From the NCBI RefSeq assembly GCF_963675165.1, contig NC_087383.1, positions 5,930,839 to 5,994,838 on the forward strand: 64,000 nucleotides of DNA, given 5' to 3'. Positions 56,366-64,000 of this stretch are shown here, one piece after another. The notes beneath the pieces were generated by a model. That model did not search any database. It saw only the letters and a program-made list of their open reading frames with translations, and was not told where the DNA came from. The position numbers and the translations under genes were made by a program. Source of the DNA: Halichondria panicea (Eukaryota > Porifera > Demospongiae > Suberitida > Halichondriidae). How positions within the stretch are numbered: the stretch's first letter is position 1; each line of letters starts with the position of its first letter.

Positions 56366-57101
56366 CTAACAATGGCAGTCAGACCCACTAGACTATAGTA
56401 CATATCAGTGAGGTCACTAAACCAGACACGATATGAACGTGTATTTGTGTTTAGGGTATTAAAAGGATAATAATTATTATAATAGCAGGGCTTGTAGCTG
56501 CAGGAGCAGAAGAGAGGAAGAGAGGAAGGAGGCCGAATACACCAGCCTTGGTTCATGCACTGCATTGCTTCACCCCACTATAGCTAGCCATAGAGACTAC
56601 TGGTGTTCTAGGGCCTAAGTCTAAGACATTTGTTAAGGAATTAGGTGGGCACGTTGCACGTGTCACGGGAGATCAAAAGTCCTCCCATTACTTACTGCAA
56701 AGGCTGTCGGTCGCAGTACAGCGTGGAAATGCGGCCTCAGTGATGGGCACAATGGACTCACAGACCCTCTCCCTCGAAACATTGGAACTTTGAATTACTA
56801 CATTATTTATTGTTGTACGAATTACACCTGGTCTGTACATGTATACGTATACTATATAATTATATTATTAATTTTTCTACTAGTATAAAAAAACTAATTA
56901 TTATCCCACATATAAAAGCGACTAACTAATTAAACGAACAGGAAACATAATTATTCATGAACATTTCTAGCAATATTGAGTGTTTTGACATAAGCACATG
57001 TACATGCATGTGTCTAGCCCTAACCACTATGTACGTTAGTTCAGTTATGAATTGGAGATAATACGGCCTTAAAGTGTTACATGACACACACACTGACTTA
57101 C

Positions 57102-57388
57102 CTAGGTCACACTGTCCAGTTGCCATCAGTAACTGGACACACTTCAGGTGTCCCTTGTAGCAGGCTGTGTGCAGGGGAGTGTTCTTAGCATTATTAGCCT
57201 GTACATTGATATCGATGCCATCTTGCTGTGTGAGTATCTTCACTATATCAGGGTGGTTTGCTACATGGAGAGCGGTGTATCCAAACCAGTTCCTCGAGTC
57301 TACAGGAGCTCCTCTAGCCAGCAGCCTCTCCACCTCGTCCACACGACCATCATGAGAAGCCTGATAGAGTTGCCTACCCGGGTCATGA
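57102..57388 (-). CDS. N-terminal ankyrin repeat exon
   Basis: Acceptor ACTGTAG, donor CTAG then GTAAGT. It reads GRQLYQASHDGRVDEVERLL, ARGAPVDSRNWFGYTALHVA, and KNTPLHTACYKGHLKCVQLL: nearly three ankyrin repeats. It is the most upstream ankyrin exon found on this strand and probably lies near the N terminus of the ANK-Roc-COR-Death protein, though it could belong to a separate paralog. Confidence 0.88.
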
Positions 57389-58902
57389 CTACAGTGTATT
57401 GTGGGAGGAGGTAAACAATGAAGGGCAGAAATTATCATTATTATGTACCTACAAATGACAATGAGTAATCTCAGTCTCCAATTAGTGGACTCTTAGGTGG
57501 TGAGGAGTGAGTGGGTGTATTATAGAGGATGTGACTGTATTGACCACAATCTTAGGAGCTAGCCTTCACTTGCTAGCTATACCCACATCTAGACACCAGA
57601 GGAGCCTGCAACTAATTAACCATCACTCATTTAGGTAACTCATTAGTTTCTGAGGTTGTCATCTAAATAAGTAATACAGTCATCTTTGCTTCTATAGCTA
57701 GTAAGCACGAGTTATACTATTATACATTAGATCATGTTTGTCATAAATACTGCAATCTGATTGGTTATGATGTAGTGTTAGGAGTACATTATGGTCACAG
57801 TCATTATTGGACAATAGAGTGTCTGGATTCATAGATAAGGAGTACTGTATTCATTGTGGCCTCTGAGATAAGGTCACCTCAAATGTTAACCACTTAGTAA
57901 ACTATAGATTATAGAGTTAGAGAAGTTACATTGAATCTGCAATGGAGCCTCGAAACTATTCGCGTTACTTATGAACGAGGCTGTTAAGCAATTTTTTGCC
58001 GGGTAACTCCCTTAAAATAAGAAAGTTGTGTTTCCTCGAGACATCATCTGTTTATAACATGCCTAGTCCGTCAGCCACATGTAGTACTTATAATGACTGA
58101 CAACATACACCCAGATAAATTCAGCTAATAAAGTCATACGTTCCCAAGGCTGTTTTAGAGCGTGCTAGTTATAACTACTACAATAGGTATAGACCTTGAA
58201 TATAAGTAAGTTACACGGACTGAGCAGCTATTTGTAGTTTATTATGCACTGTGTGTAGAAATAGGTATTGTTGTGGCTCCATTAAACCACAGCGTAGCGC
58301 GGATGATACTCGAGGGTACCTTCGTTTCCAACCCCTTTAACCCCTCAATCTATGGTGTAACACAACAACTCATGATCAGAGTGTTCCAGGGTTCAATGAA
58401 CTATTTGTTGTGTGGGTTCTAATGAATAAGAATGGTATGCAGAAACATTAATTTTCTTACAGAGCAATTCTAATGCACCTATCAATGTGTCGCCCCACTA
58501 CCTCCTAGGGAGGGGTCAGGCTAACATGGAGGATTTGACCATAACTATACCCCAGGTCAAATTCCCCACATGCATGGGGGAGGATTCTTGTTCAAATACC
58601 CTAATTCCCCAGTCACCACCAGTCACAGCCTCAAGCAGTTGTACAGTCTTTACTACGCAAGGCCAGGTCAAATCATATCAGTATGGGGCCAACATTTCAA
58701 GTCAAATTCCCCCGTATGTCCGGGGGGAGCACATTAGGTGCATAATTGCAATCTATTATTATTTTCCTAATCAGCAATCTCATGGTCTAGTGTGTGATTG
58801 ATCGAAGCTGTACATGTATACTGATGTATCTTTGTCAACCCTGAATACATACACAGACAGGCCACCAGATATTATGTACACCTTGTAGCTGTACAAGCTC
58901 AC
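57389..58902. other. no confident exon; MITE-like repeat
   Basis: 58455-58755 contains GTCAAATTCCCC..GGGGGAG motifs in two copies and weak inverted ends (CTAATGCACCTA / TTAGGTGCAT), so it may be a MITE. Nothing else could be supported. Confidence 0.4.
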
Positions 58903-58959
58903 CTTGTTGCCATTGTCCTGACCTTCCTGACCTGCCCTGGGGCGGCCAGGGACTAGTAG
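58903..58959 (-). CDS. small exon candidate
   Basis: Between CTTGCAG and AAG-GTGAGC the minus strand reads LVPGRPRAGQEGQDNGNK (57 bp). It lies between the RBM22 stop and the first ankyrin exon and could be the 5' exon of the ankyrin gene. Low complexity leaves this uncertain. Confidence 0.3.
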
Positions 58960-59405
58960 CTGCAAGATTATAGCCTGATCGGCAGAGTTACTTCAGCTTT
59001 CAGATATATATATAGCACCACACAAAGCTTTGTTTTGAGATGAGATACGCCCCTCACCTGAGTTAGGAGATACGCCCCTTTTTAGCTCTTTTTGCCACGA
59101 TTATTGTGCATGCATGATCGACGACGTCACTGCATGCAGGGAATGCCTTCCGGGGGGGGGGGGGGCAATTTTCATGCGGGGAACACTGTTTTAGTTTTCT
59201 TTACCTACACTCCATAAATTATTTGCTCTCATAGAAAAGTAATCAACAAATTTGTATTCTTCAGTTCATAATTAATGATTAGGTCAATTGCAATTTCATG
59301 TGCACAGTTCACATGATCAGAAATACAAGTACGAGTGGAAATAATAGTTATTAGTATTATGTTATTACTAGCAGTCCATTTCTCTAGTCCAATACAATAG
59401 AGAGG

Positions 59406-59533
59406 TTATTTCTTTGCCCCGAGATGGAGTGGACTCTGAGAGGGATAGTGGAGCGTAGGTGGGCGTGGCCCTAGTGGGGGAAATCCCCTCGATGGTGGTG
59501 GTGGGTAGTACCCGCCAGCAGGAGGAGGGAATC
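59406..59533 (-). CDS. RBM22: RBM22, last coding exon
   Basis: It reads GFPPPAGGYYPPPPSRGFPP, then LHYPSQSPLHLGAKK and stop, matching the proline-rich tail of metazoan RBM22 that ends in a ..HYPSQDP..MG.. segment. Acceptor GGGGCAG; phase and frame continue from the exon at 59771-59938. RBM22 is a component of the activated spliceosome that contacts U6 snRNA and pre-mRNA; the tail itself is low complexity. Confidence 0.85.
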
Positions 59534-59770
59534 CTGCCCCAAGGGAAAGCAGTACAGATCATGATAATCACGTTCTATAGCTACTACACAGACACCTTAC
59601 ACACAGGGTAGGGTACACGCAATGTGAAGATAAGCTTGTACATGTATCACTATGTATACCTGTAATAAATGTTTTAGGTGTTAAAATTCATTTCAAGTGG
59701 ATAATGGCAACTTCTAAAGAAAAGCTCTGGACATTCGATTAGTGCTTGTTAAACATTTCTCTCTAATTAC

Positions 59771-59938
59771 CTGGTGGCGGTGGTGGTGGTCCGAGTAGTT
59801 GTGACACGTGTGGTGGGCGGGATCCCAGTACATGTGATATTTGTGGTGGGCGTGGTGGTGGGGGAAATCCCCCAGGAGGAGGAGGGGGAGTCGCCTTGGA
59901 GCTCAGGCCAAAGGGGTCAAAGGGCAAAGGAGGCGGGG
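59771..59938 (-). CDS. RBM22: RBM22, penultimate coding exon (Pro/Gly-rich)
   Basis: Acceptor TGTGTAG, donor CCAG then GTAATT. It encodes APPPLPFDPFGLSSKATPPP and more Pro/Gly-rich sequence, corresponding to the segment after the RRM in RBM22. The frame joins without a break to the exons on either side. Confidence 0.83.
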
Positions 59939-60300
59939 CTACACAGAAAGAACACACAATATCAATAGGACATTCTGAAAAAGGAGGTACACAAAAAGGT
60001 GTCAAGGTTACGGTAATTGCTCATGAATATTCATGAGTTTTTTTGGCTAGCTTTGTTCTCTCCAAATGTGCTGTTAAGATTGTCAATTATTCACTGTACA
60101 AAGGTTGTGTTGCTCCACACAATACCACACATGTAATTACTGTGAGCACTAAACAACGTACAGTATGCAAATGTTGCCAGTGCTAGTGGCTTTGCAGAGA
60201 TGATATCTAAAAGGACTACGATAAAGTTGGATAACAAAAAGAAACATTGTAATAATTGGTAGTGCCCCTATATCAAACCCACTGTAGTGAGGACACTCAC

Positions 60301-60399
60301 CTGCTGGTAGTCCTGGTACAGGGGCTAGCGTCTGTTGACCCTTGACCCCCAGGGAGGGGGTGGTCTGGGCCTTTCCCCACAACACCTTGAGTCTGCGAC
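60301..60399 (-). CDS. RBM22: RBM22 exon, end of RRM
   Basis: Acceptor GTTTCAG, donor GCAG then GTGAGT. It reads GRRLKVLWGKAQ (last strand of the RNA-recognition motif, compare NGRRLNVKWG in the family) followed by LAPVPGLPAG, also conserved. The exons for the rest of the RRM, the CCCH finger and the N terminus are not found to the right before the window ends: that space is filled by the segmental duplication and its piggyBac element. The gene therefore either extends beyond 64 kb with a large intron or is truncated. Confidence 0.88.
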
Positions 60400-60981
60400 C
60401 TGAAACACACACACACACACACACAAGGAGATAAACAATTATGCCTCTCAGCGAGGTATGTGTGTGTGTGTGTGTGGGGGTGGGAGAGGTGTGTGTGTGG
60501 GTGTGTGTGGGTGGGAGAGGTGTGTGGGTGTGTGTGTGTGGGTGGGTGGGTGGGGTGGGGTGGGGTGTGTGGGTGTGATAAGGATTTTAGCTGTATATAA
60601 TAGTACAATGTGGGTATAGCTACGTATACTAAAATCAATCATTGATTCCTCCATCAAAAGGCACATACATTCTTTAGCATGAAATTAGACGATTACCGTA
60701 CGTATAATTATAGTGGGAAATGATTGTTGAAATGTAACTAGCTAAAAAAAAAGGTCAACTGTTACTTCAGTACCCTATAGCTGTTAGTATGTAACATTGC
60801 CAGCTATGGACCCCAACTAGTACCTGCATGAATGCAGGGGGATATCCCCCCTGTATGACACTCTCTATATCCTTGCTCTTTCTTCAAAAAATATAAAATT
60901 TAGGCCCAAAAGATATACTCATGACCTCTGACCTCAGTATTTCAGATTACAGAGGTCATGCCCATGTAACTATGTACTGAC

Positions 60982-61076
60982 CTCTTAATGATGCCATGAC
61001 CCGGCAGTCTCAGGTCATTGTGAACAATCCCCTGACAGTGCAGGTAACAGAGAGCCTGCTGCAGTGACTGTGAGTC
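60982..61076 (-). pseudogene. protein-kinase-like exon fragment (right copy)
   Basis: Same peptide as 560-653 (YLHCQGIVHNDLR). Here the acceptor AG before the exon is changed to GG (CACGG at about 61076-61080), so this copy would not splice normally. Confidence 0.4.
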
Positions 61077-61340
61077 CGTGCTGTGAGGTGTGTGGGGGTG
61101 TGTGTGGAGTGGGTGGGGTGAAGTGTGTTGGTTGTGTGGAGTGGGTGTATTGTGTGGGGTGTGTGGGTGTAGTGTGTGGGGTGTGTAGAGGGGACACATG
61201 CATGAGAGGGGACACATGCATGCACACATGAAGCTAAGAGGTCAGTTGCAGCCACCACACACACTATCACCTACACCAGGGAATACTATATAATTATATA
61301 CAGTGGAGCATCAGAACCAAATTCTTGATTAACTGATTAA

Positions 61341-61927
61341 GGTTACAGCAAACAGTTTGCTCATGAATATTCATGATTTTTCTTATAATGATTTTTGTGA
61401 AACTATAAATGCCATGAGAGAAATTTGAAGCACATGATAAATATATTGGTGTATCAATCTGTATGACAAGTATCAATCTTCAAAACATCTTCCAGTGGAA
61501 GCTCTGAGCGATCATCAAGTTACTAGTAGTCATTTTAAACTTCCAAAAACACTTCTAGCTCTGTGTTCTTGGTCTTATATGATGCTTCTTACCATTCTGG
61601 AGGGCGTGTAGAAGCGTTTTTTTTCTTTCCAGGCCAACAAACTCTCACAAAATAATAATATGTAGACTAACTCCACTTAAAATGGCGGCCAGAGCCAAGG
61701 AAAACAGCCTCTTGTGAGTTTTCAGCAGCCTTTTTTCGAATATCTCTTCTACATGCCCTGCATATAGTGAAGCTACAGTAGACTGTACCTAAGCTTTATA
61801 GTAAAAATGTCTATTCGAGCCATAAATTGACTACTGCGTTTCAGCTGGACTTCCAGCTCATTCTAGCTGGAAAAGATCACTAGATCTAGCTCATGAATAA
61901 TTAATGAGCAAACGGTTGACTGTAACC
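61341..61927. mobile_element. 587-bp TTAA element with GGTTACAG ends
   Basis: TTAA is duplicated (61337-61340, 61928-61931). Inverted ends of about 37 bp read GGTTACAG-CAAACAGTTTGC / GGTTACAGTCAACCGTTTGC and continue to TTCATGA. The left copy of the segmental duplication has a single TTAA at this spot (912-915), giving a clean empty site. No coding frame. The target site suggests mobilisation by a piggyBac-type (or other TTAA-using) transposase. Confidence 0.93.
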
Positions 61928-61931
61928 TTAA

Positions 61932-63122
61932 CCGGATGACTTAAATTTGCGTAATTATGGGTTGCTGCTATGATGCAATATTGGGGCAGCTGCATGTTAC
62001 ACTACTATTAGCATAGCTGTGGTAAGCCAGAATCTTCCAAGTCTCCACAACCTCATAAGGATTCACTCCAAGGTCACCTGAAGCCATAGGGACACCGATC
62101 ACTACAGGTTAGCTATCAAAAAAATGTGCTTGTATTTTTAAGTGAAAATTGCATTCAATATTAAAATTCAAAGTGAAGATACAACACAACAAACACAATA
62201 AAAATTAATTCTACAGGACAACAATGACTAAGAGGCTTTTGTATACTAGAGAGGAGGTACTGCAGGATCTCCTGGATAGCAGTGACCATGATTCTGAGTC
62301 AACAAGCTATCATTGGGAACTGTACAAAGAAGTGCCTCTTATGCACACACACAGAGAAAGCTAAAAGCCAAACAGAATTGAATTGTAACAGGTGCATAGT
62401 GATTAGGATCAAATTGACCTAATTTCATAAGGGACATTTCATAAAGGAATTGAAGCCTTGGGAGTGCCTAAACATTGGGAACAGATAATAACACTACAAA
62501 AAGTGTCTGTTATGCACACACAGAAAGCCAAACAGAATTTAAATTGCAACAGGGAACAAAATAAATAATTTGTGGCCTCTGGGAATTCTAAATACATTAT
62601 CACTAGGAATACATTGGGAACAAAAAAGCATAAAGAATTGGAGGGTGCCTACTACAGACATTACATTGCAAGTAAAAACAATTATCTCACAGAAGCCTAA
62701 AACTACAACCACAATTGAAGTGACCTTTGGCATGCCTAAAACATGACCCTACAAAAAGGTTATAGTTGCACCATAATAACACACAACCAATGTCCTATGC
62801 CAGTGGCACAACACATGACAATAATAGAGAGAATCTGTACAGACTTTCCCCAGGGTATCAACAATCATTGAGAATAATACAAAAGCATGGATTGCAGGCC
62901 TAATACATTGGCATTGGGAACAGACAATGTAAAAATAATTATCTCACAGAAGCCAAAAAGTACAACCACAATTGAAGTGACCTTTGGAATGACTAAAACA
63001 AGTAAGAGGTAATAATGAGTTGCACACCATTATAATAACACAATGTCCTATAGGCCAGTGGCACAACACAGTACAGACAAGTTGTAATTGGTTACTACAC
63101 AACAATTGTAAATTTGCCTAAG

Positions 63123-63158
<36 letters not shown>

Positions 63159-63162
63159 CACA

Positions 63163-63216
<54 letters not shown>

Positions 63217-64000
63217 GAAACAGTTCCCCCTGCCCTTGGACTCCCACCCTTCAAGACCATTCTCGAGAGGCCTTCATCCAATCTGTAGGCCCAGCTGTAT
63301 CCATCTCAAGTTCTCCCTTAGACATATTCCAGCATTTCTTTACCACTGAAATAATGGATAACATACTAGCCGAGACAAATTGATACGCTAGGCAAATGAT
63401 GACCCCACTACAACATGATAAATGGACCCCACTCACGACTGCTGAGCTAAAGGCTTACATGGGATTCTGCATTTTCATGGGGATTGTGAAACTCCCATCG
63501 ATTGAAAATGATTGGAGGAGAGACGTGCAATTCTACTACTCACCAATTGCATCGAAGATCTCACGCGATCGCTTTAGGGACATCCGACGATACCTCCATT
63601 TCACGGACAACACCACTCTCCCGACTCCAGGCACCCCAGGTAGCGATCGTTTGGCCAAAGTACGCCCCCTCTTCAATAAGATCAACGAGCGCTGTTCTGC
63701 TGCATACAACTTAGGCCGTGAAGTTGCAGTAGACGAGGCAATGATAAAGTTTCAGGGTAGATCTGCACTGAAACAGTACCTCCCAAATAAACCTGTGAAG
63801 AGAGGAATCAAGGTTTGGGTCCTAGCAGACGGGTACTTCCAAATGCTACAAGTGTATACAGGGAGAGAAGCCACACCAGAGAAGCAACTGGGAGCACGAG
63901 TTGTGAAAGACCTCACAGCCTCGTTGAAGCACAAGCACCACCACGTCTATTTTGACAACTTTTTCACGTCTGTCAAACTGTTAGAAGACTTGGAGAAGGA
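61932..64000 (+). mobile_element. piggyBac-type transposon (copy 2, cut by window end)
   Basis: Begins CCGGATGACTTAAATTTGCG directly after TTAA and continues colinear with copy 1. The (CA)n tract (63124-63214) is shorter than in copy 1. Confidence 0.8.
63222..64000 (+). pseudogene. PiggyBac transposase, copy 2, partial
   Basis: Colinear with the 2333-3111 part of copy 1. It includes the first two catalytic Asp motifs (VDEAMIKFQG, YFDNFFTS) and carries the same in-frame TGA (63381-63383) at the NRYAR position. Only a few residue differences separate the copies. The C-terminal part lies beyond the window. Confidence 0.87.

Larger units (their letters stand above)
23172..57388 (-). other. extent of the ANK-Roc-COR-Death gene (or cluster)
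   Basis: Exons with matching phase and near-identical splice contexts occur on the minus strand at 57102-57388, 55671-55775, 48911-49015, 42010-42084, 41783-41869, 41372-41476, 24091-26306, 23868-23943 and 23172-23513. The three 105-bp ankyrin exons are so alike that exon duplication within a gene, or several tandem paralogs, are both possible. Introns up to 15 kb are filled by the mobile elements listed separately; only transcripts would prove a single gene. Confidence 0.6.
60573..64000. repeat. right copy of the segmental duplication
   Basis: Same content and order as 141-3111: kinase-like exon, TG-rich block, piggyBac 5' part and transposase. It is cut by the window end inside the transposase. 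Confidence 0.9.

Noticed and set aside
59763-60005. Proline-rich frame as an independent small protein
   Set aside because: It is better explained as the RBM22 exon 59771-59938 read past its splice sites; flanking exons join it in frame.
60003-60040. Second copy of the GGTTACAG TTAA element
   Set aside because: Only the left tip is similar (GGTTACGGTAATTGCTCATG); no TTAA and no opposite end were found.

Overview
The window looks like a transposon-dense, AT-rich metazoan nuclear contig, most likely from a sponge (Porifera, probably a demosponge). This is an inference from three things: a minus-strand ankyrin / Roc-COR GTPase / Death-domain gene built from short phase-matched exons, a class known to be expanded in sponges; recognisable eukaryotic exons (RBM22, ribosomal protein S6); and very many miniature transposons. 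No prokaryotic features are present (no operons, no CRISPR).

Layout. 1-6.2 kb: a segmental-duplication block with (CA)n/(GT)n arrays, a kinase-like exon, a broken piggyBac transposon (about 916-4525), then isolated minus-strand exons of RBM22 (frame-disrupted) and RPS6 (in-frame stop), which look like pseudogene pieces. 6.2-11.5 kb: small degenerate secreted-protein-like exon units among MITEs, one of which carries a 5'-truncated LINE tail. 11,719-19,200: the highlight, an apparently complete 7.5 kb DNA transposon with near-identical inverted ends and a perfect 9-bp target-site duplication. It encodes on the minus strand a very large RNase-H-fold-like transposase joined to a Ulp1/SENP-type cysteine protease and a PHD finger. 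It is itself interrupted by a 1.2 kb TA-flanked fold-back element and has two frameshifts. 19.2-22.9 kb: no gene seen, but it contains a perfect 82-bp-arm palindrome.

23.2-57.4 kb (possibly to 59.0 kb): exons of one large minus-strand gene (or a cluster of related genes) encoding ankyrin repeats, then Roc, a COR-like region and a Death domain. Its introns hold a palindromic TTAA element, a young Ty3/gypsy LTR retrotransposon (identical-looking 147-bp LTRs) whose integrase is interrupted by a piggyBac derivative, several nested MITEs and tRNA-Lys-derived SINE heads. 59.4-60.4 kb: the last three coding exons of RBM22 (minus). 60.6-64.0 kb: the second copy of the left-hand duplication, with a 587-bp TTAA element inserted exactly at the piggyBac border.

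Most of the functional logic here is mobile-DNA biology: nested insertions, filled and empty sites inside the same window, and reading frames that become continuous when an insertion is discounted. The host genes are an innate-immunity/signalling-type ANK-Roc-COR-Death protein and the spliceosomal protein RBM22. All assignments are by reading motifs; no database search was run.
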